Below are positions 1 to 10,634 of a stretch of 35,131 bases of DNA, in pieces; the stretch's first letter is position 1, and the number at the start of each line of letters is the position of its first letter. The notes beneath the pieces were generated by a model. It saw nothing but the letters and a program-made list of their open reading frames with translations. It was not told the origin of the DNA and did no database searches. A program made the translations under genes and the position numbers. The DNA is from Calycina herbarum (lineage: Eukaryota > Ascomycota > Leotiomycetes > Helotiales > Pezizellaceae). The stretch is taken from positions 1-35,131 of the forward strand of contig LLEY01000313.1 of the NCBI GenBank assembly GCA_001414485.1. The letters run 5' to 3'.

Positions 1-360
1 CCCTTTTAGTCTTTTTAAGGCGCTCCTTTTTGGGACTTTTGGGTTAATTTAGTCGTCGAGAGGGGTTTGGGTGGAGATAGGACAGTAAGGGTTATTATTA
101 TACAGTTTCGCCTTTTTCCCATCCAAAAACACTTTTATTTATAGTTTGTAAAAAGATAATCTGTTGAGATGCTACGTGCCTTATTTCTTCATTCCTCTTT
201 TCTGGTGCGACGTGAATGAGATAGGGAAGGCCGTGGGTTAATGGAAATATACGTAGATGGAAAAGTGAATGTCGGGAAGATGTCTATTTTTTTGTTAAGA
301 GATTACTAGATTCTGTGGATTTTACGACCGTGAACAGGTGGGGTTACTCTCAGCGAACCT

Positions 361-440
361 ACGGCTTACTTGCGGCTAACTCATACCTTACTCACAAGTA
401 ACCCATAGTTGACTCGCAAATTAATTGACGGCTTACTTGC
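361..440 (+). repeat. Two degenerate direct repeats, 67-bp period
   Basis: The 13-mer ACGGCTTACTTGC occurs at 361-373 and again at 428-440. Both copies are followed by similar text (an ACTCATRCC word shortly after). The intervening bases also contain related words such as ACTCACAAG and GACTCGCAA, so this looks like a degenerate tandem duplication. Confidence 0.6.
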
Positions 441-778
441 AACTACTCATGCCCCCGATTAATTCACAAGTTTTAAAGATAAATGTGTACCGTATTGGGT
501 CACAGGTCTTACTGCTATTACAGCAAGGGAAAACGAGACGAGTGTCGCGAATATCTCTGATAATTATCATTCATGGTTTTTCAAAGTATATTCAGAATCC
601 CCTTCGGACTCGTAACCCTCGAACCCAAAACCAAACCGATAAATAACCACCAACTCGGCCCGCTAAAATTTGTATCAACGACATCGCACAACATCTTTCT
701 ACATCTTACTCACAAAAAACAATAACAGCCCCCCACTGTCCCCAGGGATATAAAGCACCCACAGTCAAGCTGCATTCA

Positions 779-2895
779 TTTGTTGCAAATCGCAATTCTG
801 ACATTCGAGTCAAGACGTTGGCGGCGCTGCAAGGCAAGCTGTCACATCGTGAGGTGTCAAACTGACAACGAGTCGTGACACCTTCAAGTGTGGGGTCACC
901 ACAGCCGTTTGGACTTTCTTTTTTGTCCTCGGGGCCGAATTTCCGGGGTCTTTTCTTTTTTCCGGAGGGAAGGAGAACGAACGCACGACTCACGATGCCT
1001 CCGTGTTGTTGTGAGATGTTCTGTTCTTGGGGAAGGAGCGACCCGCGAGTCATCATGCTGGCATCGCTCTTTCCTCTCCACTCAGATTGATCTTTCTCGA
1101 GATTTCCGTTTGAGGAATGCATCTCGCAGTTACTCAAACAAAGCTCCATTTCCCATCCTCGTCGAATCATGAAATCCCCTCTCGCTGGTCCTTTCCCTAA
1201 AAAGCAAAAATAGAGGCATGAACTCACGTCCCGGGAAGGCATCCCCTAGCGACCCGGCACAACAGCCGGCGAATTGCGAACTGCAACAAAAGTTTTCTCT
1301 GGGTTCAAAGAGCTTGGGGAGTTTAAAAAAAGTAAAATTTAAACATTCGCCAAAGCCGTGCTTGTTCTAGAACCTGGTTGGACTTCAATGCTTGGGGCGA
1401 GAAATCAGGTCATTTTCATGACTCTAGGTTTGGGGATTGCTTATTTTATAGAGAAGGGAGGGATTTCTTTGGAGTTTTCGAGTCAAGATTGGAATTGCGA
1501 TGTGCAACAAAATCTGAATAGTGGATTGTTCGCTGTTATTGAGGGATCTGAATTTGAGGTTGGTGGGGAGTCGTGGATTTTCAGTTGGGGTTTGGTTATG
1601 ACTCGGAGGGTTTTGGGCGTGGTGTTGTTGAAAACATCGTGAGATTTTTGTGAGTTGAACAACATACCACAAGGCTTTCTTTTTTATTATCAAAGTCCAT
1701 TCTTCAACCCAAGTTATCAATTGTGATCCTACAGTATTTTCCCCCACATCAATACCTCTTCAAATCCCCAATTTCCAAATCCAAAAGTTCACTCACTGAC
1801 TCAAGCCTCACAACCCCTTAAAGCACCTACCGGAAAACCTCAAAAGACCGAACACAAAACCACGAGTCGAAACCTAAACCTCCGATGTGCAAAGGAATTC
1901 TTGACCAGAATCTCCCCCATGGCATACTGGTAGGGCTGGTCTAGATTTTATATGTTGTTATGTCAGGTAAAGTGGAGCGTGCAAGATGCAGGTTTGACAG
2001 GTGTGGGTCCGAATACATGGGCCTAGGGATGCGACGGAGACAGGTGCGCACGGGAGGAAGGTGATGGACATGAGTCGAGGTTCGATATGAGAGATGAGGG
2101 TGACAAGAGAGGGGTTTAGATTCTGACTCGATTTTTTTGAATGTGGTACGACTCTACGATTCACGGTATAATTTTACGAGATGCAACAAATCGATATTGA
2201 TACTAGATTTGAGTCATTCCGCTTTAGTGTCTTAGACTAGGTCCTTGTTCGAAGCCTAAAATTAGGGATGAAAGGCTGAATTCTGACTCGATTGCTTATA
2301 CTATATGACTATTAGGAGAATGTACGATTCACGGTAATAATTCGCGAAATGCAACAAAGCGATTGTAATACTTTGTATAAGAAATTCTACTCTATGATAC
2401 ACGTTATGTGAAGAATGTCTTTACCTAGTTGAATCTGGTTTAGTATTTGGAGTTTTGACTTTCAACCTTGAAAAATGACTTTCTGAAACACTACGGAATA
2501 AAGCAAAATCAGCGTTCATTGTTATTCCTTGCAGAAATCAAAAGGAAACATATATAGTAATCAACTTTATCTCCACTCACCTGTAGAGTTTTTTTATATC
2601 TTCTACAAACTCAATTTATCAGAACAAAAATTCCCAAGCAGGCTTTAACTCTCATCACGAACCCTTAATGGCAACCCCCATTTCATCAAGCACGACTCAC
2701 GTCAAAAATCTGCGAAATGCAACAATTGAACTCAACTCCTCCAAATGACAAAGAAGTTCCAGAATGAGGTCCCTTGGCCCGAAAGTTTAATTATTTATAT
2801 CTCGGCAGTTGACAAAGTCGTCCGGCAGATCAATTTACCTCATGACCTGTATCCAAGTGTACGACTCGAGTTCAAAATCGCTACTTGCAACAAAA
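779..2895. repeat. Family of seven ~36-bp dispersed repeats (TGCAACAAA box)
   Basis: Copies lie at 779-811 (reverse orientation), 1273-1290, 1479-1512, 2155-2190, 2323-2358, 2692-2727 and 2860-2895. The full form is an ACGAYTCACG-like left block, a variable A/T-rich middle of about 8 bp, and a right block resembling TTGCGAAATGCAACAAA. The right block is best conserved. The copy at 1273-1290 shows only the right block. Six copies are in forward orientation. I saw no convincing copy elsewhere in the window. Function is unknown; this may be debris of a mobile element or a short interspersed repeat of this fungus. Confidence 0.7.
2118..2375 (+). repeat. Direct duplication of ~90 bp around two repeat copies
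   Basis: The word TTCTGACTCGATT occurs at 2121-2133 and 2281-2293. About 20-30 bp further, each copy is followed by TACGATTCACGGTA, the TGCAACAAA box and a TCGAT/GCGATT tail. Two units of roughly 90 bp are therefore repeated in direct orientation 160 bp apart, with internal divergence and small indels. Confidence 0.6.
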
Positions 2896-3114
2896 GTTCG
2901 TTTTTCTTGATAGTACTGGTTCTTCCTTGGATGCGGGGCATAGTTATCCTGGGGTTTTGGATGACTTTGTCCCCGCTCCGCCAGGTCTTACGTTGCTTGC
3001 TCGATGATTAGACGCAAAGAGTATTATTCGCAACGAAATTGGCCTACGTATGCCACTATATTGTCTAAGATGACAAGAAGCCATGTATGGAATCAAATTC
3101 TATAACTTTATATC

Positions 3115-4570
3115 ACTTCGCTTATTTGTGGGTTAAAGCGAAGTTCAAAGTCCGGGGTAACAGGAAACGTTCCTGGAAAACTCAGGCTCGAGAAACGAGA
3201 GTGCTGTTTTGAAATGTTTCTCGGTTGTCGGAAGGTACACAGTACCAGGTCTGTTTGTGAAATTCTCCGGATTTGAGAAGGAGTTTGGTCTTAATTCTCC
3301 AGCCTAGAATTATGTTTGGCGGACGCTGGAAAAACAGTCTTAGTAAAGAGGAGATTGATTTAGTTTCATGCTCAATGAGAAACACTTTGCTTCAGAGAAG
3401 TAGACTTACCCGAGTCGCCGTCCGCAAAATCGACAGCTGCCAAGGTGAGAGAAGAGTTGGCGTAAACAGCTCCCATCGTTGAAGCTTCTTTGGACAAATC
3501 CTCCCGATCATTTTGTATAATAAATAAGGAGTCCACCCAAATGTAATGGAACCCCAATGCCCGTGTACTCGACATAGCGTCTTGGAAGGTTTTGCTGAGT
3601 CTATCGAAGGGGATTCTTCTCCGAAACTCGTCGAAACTGTTCCGCGTCAAAGTTATAAATGGTTTGGTATTAAATGTAAGATATAGAACATTGTGTTCCA
3701 ACTCCTCAGAAAGACAAAGCCGAGCTTCCGATGGGTTATTTCCAATATAGACAAGTCGAGTGGGAAGTCCACCCTCCATGATCGTCTGTCGACACTCGTC
3801 ATGCGAGGTCGTACACTCCTCCATCCAGCCTTTCGCGATTTCCCAAGATCTATCACTGTTTGTAAGTCTACTAGGCATCCCCAAAAACCCCTCGCTATCT
3901 CTCGCTAAACCAATACCAATTAGTCAACATCCCATACCCAAAAATTAGAGCAAAACGTACCAACTTCATACAAACGAACCTTCACCATTCCCGTCCTCTC
4001 TCCTTCCTCGTGACTATCCCAAATCTCTAAACGGATACCCTTCAAATCCTCCCAGCAATCCCCCCTCTCTCTCAAAGGCGAAGCAAAACACCCGCCTCCC
4101 GCCATGACATGCTTTTCTCTGGCTGTAGGTGGAGGACCTATTAAACGACCTCCACGAACTTCCAGACCCAGATCTTGTAAAAAGAGCTCGCATCATGGAC
4201 ACTTTAGAGCTGAACGCAATAGTTTCGTGAGACTATGGCCTGTTGCGACTACTATGTTGTGTGGATCGTTGTCCCAGTATGGGATTTGGTGGAGGAGGAT
4301 GCTGCAATCTTCACAGATGAGTTTGGTTTATAGCCAGGCCTTTAGGTCTTGCTCTTCTTCGTCAGTGACGAGTTGAGGGGAAGGGGATGTAGTAGTGCTT
4401 TTGCTTTCATCTTTTGAATGGTTTAGGACAGACTCAGCCTCATTTTGGATGTTTGGATCGAGTGAGTTGGAAGCATTTCCAACCTCAGATTTCTTCCCCG
4501 TGGGAAGTTCAGAGACCCCATGGGGATCTACTATAGTATATTCTAGTTCGAGATTTCTTTGAATAATCCG
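3115..4570 (-). pseudogene. HET-domain (heterokaryon incompatibility) protein, broken
   Basis: HET-domain proteins act in fungal non-self recognition and cell death. Reading the minus strand, an N-terminal segment with a CEDC motif and a LKCP-stop-CELF cysteine block (about 4500-3961) splices through a 56-nt intron (3960-3905, donor GTACGT, acceptor TTTAG). The next exon carries the HET core: SKTFQDAM, then YIWVDSLFIIQ, then the AVYANSSLTLAA block (about 3904-3410). A GTAAGT donor opens an apparent 84-nt intron (3409-3326). Downstream the recognisable frame, ending in a VSRA-stop-VFQERFL block, is offset by one base. In-frame stops interrupt conserved positions at 4328-4330 (TAA), 4193-4195 (TGA, where Trp is expected) and 3182-3184 (TGA, where Trp is expected). 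More stops follow. No start codon could be assigned. It is head-to-head with the next pseudogene. Confidence 0.85.
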
Positions 4571-5155
4571 TTGTGAGAATCGTCATTTAGTGAAAGGATA
4601 TTTCGAAGAGGCCAATCTTTTTGGATTGTCCGGGGTCTAAATTTAAGATAGGTGGCTGTGCCGCAATTCTGCCCTAACGTTGAAGATTATCGGCACATGG
4701 ATGTCGGTTGAAAAACAAAGCCTGATATATCGTTGATTATATGGACAATCTGTTGAAGCCTGAAAGTGACCTCCTGGCAAGATTTTCTATCAAGTCAGAT
4801 GTGCACAAAACGATGCTAATGAAAGATGTATAAAAGACCTAGTTTGATAATTGGAGGAAATTAAAAGGACAAACGAGAGAAATATACACACTCTTTATAT
4901 TTTATAACCACCGTTTATAAGCTTGAGTTTAGAAAGAAGAAGAAAAGAAGCCAGCGTTTAAGGGGTTATCGCCAGGCAGGTAACTTTCTATTTTTGTCGT
5001 GCATACACTGCCCCTTGTACCTGCGATAGCACGTCGCACGAGAAGGACTAGTTTCACCTGTCAGAGGTTTTCCTCTCTCGCTGATCATCTCTAAGCCTTT
5101 CACTTATCGCCCTTTTTTTTTTGACCCAAGAAACGATTTCTCGTTCAAGGAAATC
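4571..5155. other. Divergent intergenic region between two pseudogenes
   Basis: There is no open frame worth calling. The AT-rich text near 4889-4910 contains TATA-like words that could have served the divergent promoters of the HET pseudogene (minus) and the membrane-protein pseudogene (plus). No specific operator is recognisable. Confidence 0.4.
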
Positions 5156-7298
5156 ATGGCCAAGGACTTCTTGACCGAGAACGATAAAACAATCACAAAT
5201 TTTGTGTACGAAGGTGTATGGGAAAAATATGGGGAGAATTTGCTTCAGAAGTGGATATGGACTCTCAGCGACGTAAAAGCACTCTTCCTTTTCGGGGGGT
5301 TCGGATTGCTTCTTACCCTTTCTCAATCCCGATCCTGGGTCCTCATACGATACATCATATGCTTGAAGAAGAGGACAGTAAGGTTCGATACCAACTACCC
5401 AGAACCACTTTAGCATCTTTCACAAGCAAAAGCTATTCTCGATGTTCTACCGTTCTTCGTGTATCAATTTTCCCACTTCAAAGTTCTTTCTTACCGAGTT
5501 GTCGGACTTCAAAGACATCATCCGAACACAGAAGTAACTCCAGACTCATCAATAATCTCACCTTGGTTTAGTTTCTTTGCCACTCTAAATTTATGTGTGT
5601 TTGTAGTTATGAGTGTGGCATTACCTTGGCAGCTATCGAAAGGAACACTTGGGAAAGCACTCGTAAGTCAAGAATGATCAACGAGTGTCAGAATCCTCCA
5701 AACGATCTCTGGGGCTCTGCACTAGATCAACGTGTTAAGATTGATGCCAGCTTCCGGATTTGTAAGAGCAAGTCCAAGCAAGCATGTGGTAACGAGAACT
5801 ATCTCCAACAACCACAAATTACCAAGAGAAGGGAAGAATTTTGTTTGTTCCCAGCGGACATTTGTCACAATGGCACTAGGTCTTTTGAGATCACCCATTG
5901 GAATATTACAGCACGTGAAGTTGGGTTGAATCTCAAGTCAAAAGTAATGTTTAACCATCGACTCACATGTACGCCGATCCACCCAGATCCTTTCTTAAAC
6001 TTAGACAAAACACGTGACAGGATTAACGTCAACTTAATCGACTTACGAGTCAAGGACAGAGCTTCTGAGTTTTTTCTATCTTCTTTTGACCTGCCGCTGA
6101 ACACCACGAATAGACCTAATTTCCTGTCCACCGAGGACTCTGGCTATCGCATGTGGAAAGAACACGGTCCAAAGGACATCTCGACACTACCGAAAGACCA
6201 CAGCAAAAGTTTTACGGAATATACCCGTGATGAGTTTAGTAGGGACGATGGCGCATCTTTCTTGGTAATACACCGGCCTAGTAAGACAGAATACCGTTTG
6301 CAAGTCGACGATCCATTTTTTGCTGCACACTTCAAAGCTAGAAAGGGCTTGAGCGGCACCAAATATTTACCAGATAATGAAGCAACTGCACTGGGCTGCT
6401 TGGAACAATTCCAATATCATACACCAACATACAACTTCTATACCCCGTGGGGTGTATTGTCGGACCAGGTCTTCGAAATCAAAAAGTATTTCGACGAAAC
6501 AAAGACGATGTAGCAGCTGAAGAACTCCTGGAACTCGGTATGATTCCAGAAATATTGTCTATCCACAGGTATTTGGCTGAGAGGAATATGATGTTCTCGG
6601 ATAACCTAATTGAAACAACACCATTGACACCTGAAGCCAGGAGTCTCCAGTTTGGACTTCCTTACACCAATCGGCAGTCATATACCAATGAGCAGTGGAT
6701 CGCAGAGACTGAAGCTTGGTTTTTTACTGCGCTAGTTGAGGCAACTTTATATGTGCAAAATGGAGTCCGATTCAGTTTCTTTGTCCAGAAAGTTAGTTAT
6801 GAGAGCCTTAAGGACAGTGGGTTTAAAGGATATTCGGGGGATCAAACAATGTTTTGCGATCGCGTGCTTTTTCTAGACGGAAACTATACGAACATCAGCT
6901 GGGTTGGATTTTGGATCACAATCGTACTATGCACTCTTGTTTGTATTGCAAGCTTTGCCGTCAGATGGCTCGATGCAACGACAAGAAACGCGTTCCGATA
7001 TCTTGTTGTGATAGGCAAATCGGTCCTGGACAAATCGGTCTTCGTGGCTGGGCTGTCGGGCTGGTGGCTGTGGTGTTTTTTTGCTTCCTTGAGATCAGTG
7101 AGAGGTATGAGAGGTCGACGAAAGAGATCTAGAGGCGATGCAGCGGAAATTGACGATAGAAGCACCTCTGGCGATTTGGTTCATCTGGAAGGCAGGAATA
7201 TAAGAAATCTATGCGGGTTAAACACTAGTGTTCATAAATTATTACTTGAACTTGAGAATTTGAGATACATGGCGAATGGCAGAAAGTGTAGCTTGTAA
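5156..7298 (+). pseudogene. Fungal membrane protein of unknown function, broken
   Basis: The layout matches a large fungal family I know only as uncharacterised multi-hundred-residue membrane proteins, often found near HET genes. It starts at ATG 5156. A hydrophobic segment lies near residues 43-54 (KALFLFGGFGLL) and a second near 5570-5640. A long Cys- and Asn-rich extracellular-type domain follows, then a C-terminal membrane segment near 6900-6965 (GFWITIVLCTLVCIASFAV). The coding signal runs through all three frames. Frame 2 covers 5156 to about 5665, with an in-frame TAG at 5411-5413 where Gln would fit. Frame 1 covers about 5665 to 6490. Frame 3 runs from about 6490 to 7298. The total of 2143 nt is two short of 715 codons, as expected for two single-base deletions. 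Family assignment is from memory; brokenness is directly visible. Confidence 0.75.
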
Positions 7299-7874
7299 AC
7301 TAGAAAGGACGAGGCAAAGTGTAGAAAAGCGGTTAGCTTTATAGATTGACAGTTTTTAGACTTTGAAATGGCCCCGAGATCATTGAAGTGGAAGCAAGAC
7401 GGGGAGTTCTAATGTTTGCATTTTCGTGCCTTCTCTTCTCAATTCTAGTTCTGTTCGTGGGGAATTGAGGCTGGGGTTGACGGGGGTAAGAGGGAAAGAG
7501 CGACCTGGTCTCCCTCTTACTTCAAGTCGGGCGACGATCGACAGAGGGAAGGAGCGACCATAAGAACAGGAACGAATTGGTCAAGGCTACTCTTCTCGGA
7601 AACTCAAGCCCTCAGACGGATGTTCAGATTGTTTCCTCAAAACACGAAAACAAAAAATCACCATGCTTTGAAGTTTCTTGTCTTTAAAAAACAGAGAGAA
7701 GTCTTTGTCCTCGAAAAACTGTACAAAGCTTTCAAGTGCAATTTCTCTTGTTTAAACAAGATATTCTTCTCTTAACAAAGGATTTGGTTCATCTATATAG
7801 TATAGCCATAGATACTCTTCCATGCACGATCCTTCTTGCTATCACTCGCAAATCAAATTGCTAAATATCTAATC
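7299..7874. other. Gene-free stretch with short GA-rich repeats
   Basis: There is no gene here. The words AGAGGGAAAGAGCGACC (7489-7505) and a near-identical copy (7543-7559) sit 54 bp apart. The preceding GTTCTGTTCGTGGGGAA (7448-7464) resembles 1018-1034, where GTTCTGTTCTTGGGGAA runs straight into AGGAGCGACC. The region also includes the likely upstream sequence of the 2EXR-like gene. Confidence 0.45.
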
Positions 7875-8697
7875 ATGGCTTCCAACAATACCCAAAATCA
7901 GACTCCAACTTCGCCCGTTGAGATTCTACGGGAATCCATATGGATTCCACGAACGCTAGTTTTCCGTCATCTCCACTATTTCGGTGGAACTTTCATTGGA
8001 ACGCCACCACGGTTTCCAAATGGCCCAGGGGAAGGGTGCATTTTTGTTCGACCTAGAGAACCCTTACCCTTACCAACACGCGAGATTGTTTCTGATAGCT
8101 AGCTACTGGCTTGAAACAGAGCGCTGCTATAAGAGACTTCTTATAGGCCATTCAGATGTGCGTATTCTCTTCAACCCAGAGATCGACACTTTGGCAGTGA
8201 GTTACGAGGCCACTAGACAAACGTCTTTTCGTCAAACATCCGGTGGATTATTGACTGAGCATAAATATTGGTTAACCCTTGATCAATCTATGCTCAGGTT
8301 GAAAAGTCTTCTCCGTAGGGACCGGGAAAATCTAGCGTCTACTCAAACCATTGCATTGGGTAATGCTAGGTGGCCTATAACTCCAATGAGACAAACAGGC
8401 ATAGGGGCGACACGGGAGGACAAGTTTCTGGATCGTTTCGAAACAAGTCTCCAAAACAGCTTCCGAAATCTCTCAAAGATCATCCTGGTGCAACCTCCTA
8501 CTTACGTTGTCAATCCCGAACCGGGAGTTCCGCCGAGCTTTTACAACGGACTCCAGGACCCAGAAGGGAGAGATGTCTGTAGACGACAAATCCGAGAGAT
8601 GTTCGAGGCTCGGAGAGAAATTAACCCTGTGGTAAAGATTCCTGAGGTTATCATTCTAGATGCAGACGATCCGCAAGCCCCCTATCTCGGTCCATAA
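7875..8697 (+). pseudogene. 2EXR-like protein with one frameshift
   Basis: The ATG at 7875 opens a frame whose early part (PVEILRESIW, then PRTLVFRH) resembles the LPxElRxxIW start of fungal 2EXR domains. The frame stops at 8100-8102. From about 8080 the +1 frame takes over with RLFLI and ETERCYKRLL. The 2EXR-type strand VRILFNPEIDTLAV and an ALGNARWP block follow, and the frame runs open to the TAA ending at 8697. The span is 823 nt, which is 274 codons plus one base. A single extra base near 8075-8085 would therefore account for the break. It could be a fresh pseudogene, a sequencing error, or a divergent unrelated protein; 2EXR proteins have no firmly established biochemical role. Confidence 0.55.
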
Positions 8698-9570
8698 TGG
8701 AATGACTAGTCAGCTTGACAATATTGCGATGAACGCCCTGGCTTGAGGCCGAGCTATTATAAGTGGCCCTAACTGCGTTTAAACAGTAAGGTAGGAAATT
8801 CCTTCCCCCATTTCTACTCGAACCCCACCCCCTTAATAATAAACACCCCTAAACAATAACCCCATATCTAGTATAGTAAGTTTCACCACGTTTAATCACT
8901 TAAATTCTCCACTTCTGTGATAATCAGCACCATCGGTAAGAAAAGCGAAGCCGTTGGAAGCACACAAACCCAACGAGCCAGCACTTCTTCATACTTTGAC
9001 TAATTTAATACTTGCAGGTTTTGATTTCTCTCAACTCTCTCGATTTTGTAAATTTTAGAGTAGATGAAAAGGAGTATATGCTGGAGAAAGTTTGCACTTC
9101 ATTCACTAAGAGGTGCAGGACAAGTCAAACTTCCCGTGAAAAGTTGAACAAAGCAAACATGCTCGATTTCATTTCTAGAAAGTTAGTTGAAGAGCCTGGT
9201 GAACAATGTGAAAAAGCGATAACAATAAATAGCTAGTTGCGGTTCTCTAGATAGTAGCATCATATGAACTCGAGGTCGAAAGTAGGTAGACGTTGATACT
9301 CCAGCCGCCCTCACTCACCTCTAACCTTGGGGAAGGTGGGGCCGGAGCCATGTCCGCAACCCACCATCGCAACTCTCAACAACTTTGTTTGAGATACTCC
9401 CAATCTCCTAATACCTTCTTCTAAAATTGTTTCTGAGGCTCAGTCCGAAGCCAATGATTAATAGCCAGATTCCGTTCTCCTGTCCGTTTGCTTTTTGTGG
9501 TGATTTGCGGGTCTTGTTATCGATCCCAATGTCCTATCTTCTTTTGATTTGATTTCCTTCCTCGCTCAAT

Positions 9571-10029
9571 AGGTCGCGCGCTCATGAAGATGCTAAGTCC
9601 TATTGCAATTTGCCTGACACGTGTGCTATCATGCTTGATAGCTAGCTAAGTAGCGACGTGTGCTTTCTCTTGTAGAGCTTCTCGAGTCCTGTTATCTTAC
9701 ATCACTCTTGGTGTTCGATGCAACTCTAGTTGCTTACCTCTTCATTGCACTGGGTGCTACTATGAACGTATTTCTTTAGAGTTCTTGTGTTGAGCTAGGG
9801 TGGGCGACCGACCCCTTCCTTCACTCGCTCAACCCAAGCCCAAAGGCTTTGTCATTGCCGTCGCCTTCAAATTCTCTCCTTGCATAGCTCATCGCACCGA
9901 GTCCTTCATCATTCCTCGAGGCACACTTCGTGCCCAAGAGGATGACTGAAATTTGCTTGACGCGTCTTGATAGGAGGTCGCGCTTAGTGGCGCGTGGATC
10001 TTTGCGGAGAGTTTCTCAAGTCCTGTTAT
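9571..10029 (+). repeat. Imperfect direct repeats about 330-400 bp apart
   Basis: AGGTCGCGC occurs at 9571-9579 and 9975-9983. A longer block, GAGYTTCTCRAGTCCTGTTAT, occurs at 9675-9695 and 10009-10029 with two or three mismatches. The order of the two blocks is conserved but their spacing differs (about 104 versus 34 bp). This suggests two diverged copies of one unit, one carrying an internal indel. Confidence 0.55.
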
Positions 10030-10159
10030 TGTCGGTATACGTGGCGGGTATGAATGAAATTGGTAGCAGATCGTTGTAGAGCTTACAGTCGGCGATCATA
10101 TCATTTTCTCGTGAGGGCGTGATGAGCTTGGCCATGGGTTTTCGCCTCCCGGTGGCAAA

Positions 10160-10183
10160 CAGAAAATACCTAGGTATTTTCTG
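10160..10183. repeat. Perfect 24-bp palindrome
   Basis: A self-complementary sequence with no spacer, centred on CCTAGG. Each arm reads CAGAAAATACCT toward the centre. GCAAA-type text flanks it asymmetrically. It lies about 0.7 kb upstream of the sugar transporter start and away from any gene. It could be a binding site for a dimeric regulator, or chance or element debris. Confidence 0.8.
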
Positions 10184-10634
10184 CAAATATGAAGGAAGGA
10201 TAGCTTTTCTTACCCATTTTAGTAAGTTATTTAGCTAAAGTCTTTTTCTTGATTGAGAGTTTGAATTAATTCCTTATCTTTGACCCCTCTTTCTACTAAG
10301 ATTTGGGCGCAAACCGCTCCAAAAAAACATCAAAGGCCGACGCCATTTCTCACTGGGCCGAGGTCAAGCCCAAGCCAACCTCTGTTAACCTCCTCTTTCT
10401 GCACCAAACATCTTCTCCATACCCCAGATTTGGGCCCCAGATTTTGACAAGTGAACCGCGTGAGATACCGGACATCGAGCCGAGTGTCCAATAACGATTC
10501 AAACCGGGAAACCCTCTTTTCATGTCAATCGTTTTCCCGCCAGACGCCGCTTCTGCCCGACCCCACGATGCTGGTCACCTTGACCAATTTCCAAAAACCA
10601 AGGCCGACCATGCATATACCACCACGATGATTGG

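Larger units (their letters stand above)
1..3110. other. Gene-free stretch with dispersed repeats
   Basis: I find no gene I can support here. The open frames are short and unlike known families. The longest, 178 codons on the minus strand at 706-1242, contains a copy of the dispersed repeat and has no recognisable domain. The stretch is AT-rich in its second half and holds the seven repeat copies listed separately. It could be the remains of old mobile or repeated DNA downstream of the HET pseudogene. Confidence 0.6.
8700..10630. other. Gene-free stretch with degenerate repeats and a palindrome
   Basis: No coding region can be supported; the longest frames are under 75 codons. The interval contains the direct repeats at 9571-10029, a small 7-bp inverted pair at 9625-9642 and the 24-bp palindrome at 10160-10183. 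CG-rich words such as AGGTCGCGC stand out against the AT-rich flanks. It may be old mobile-element debris. Confidence 0.5.

Noticed and set aside
706..1242. 178-codon minus-strand open frame
   Set aside because: It has a true ATG but no domain, low-complexity composition, no splice partners, and it runs through a copy of the dispersed repeat; probably chance.
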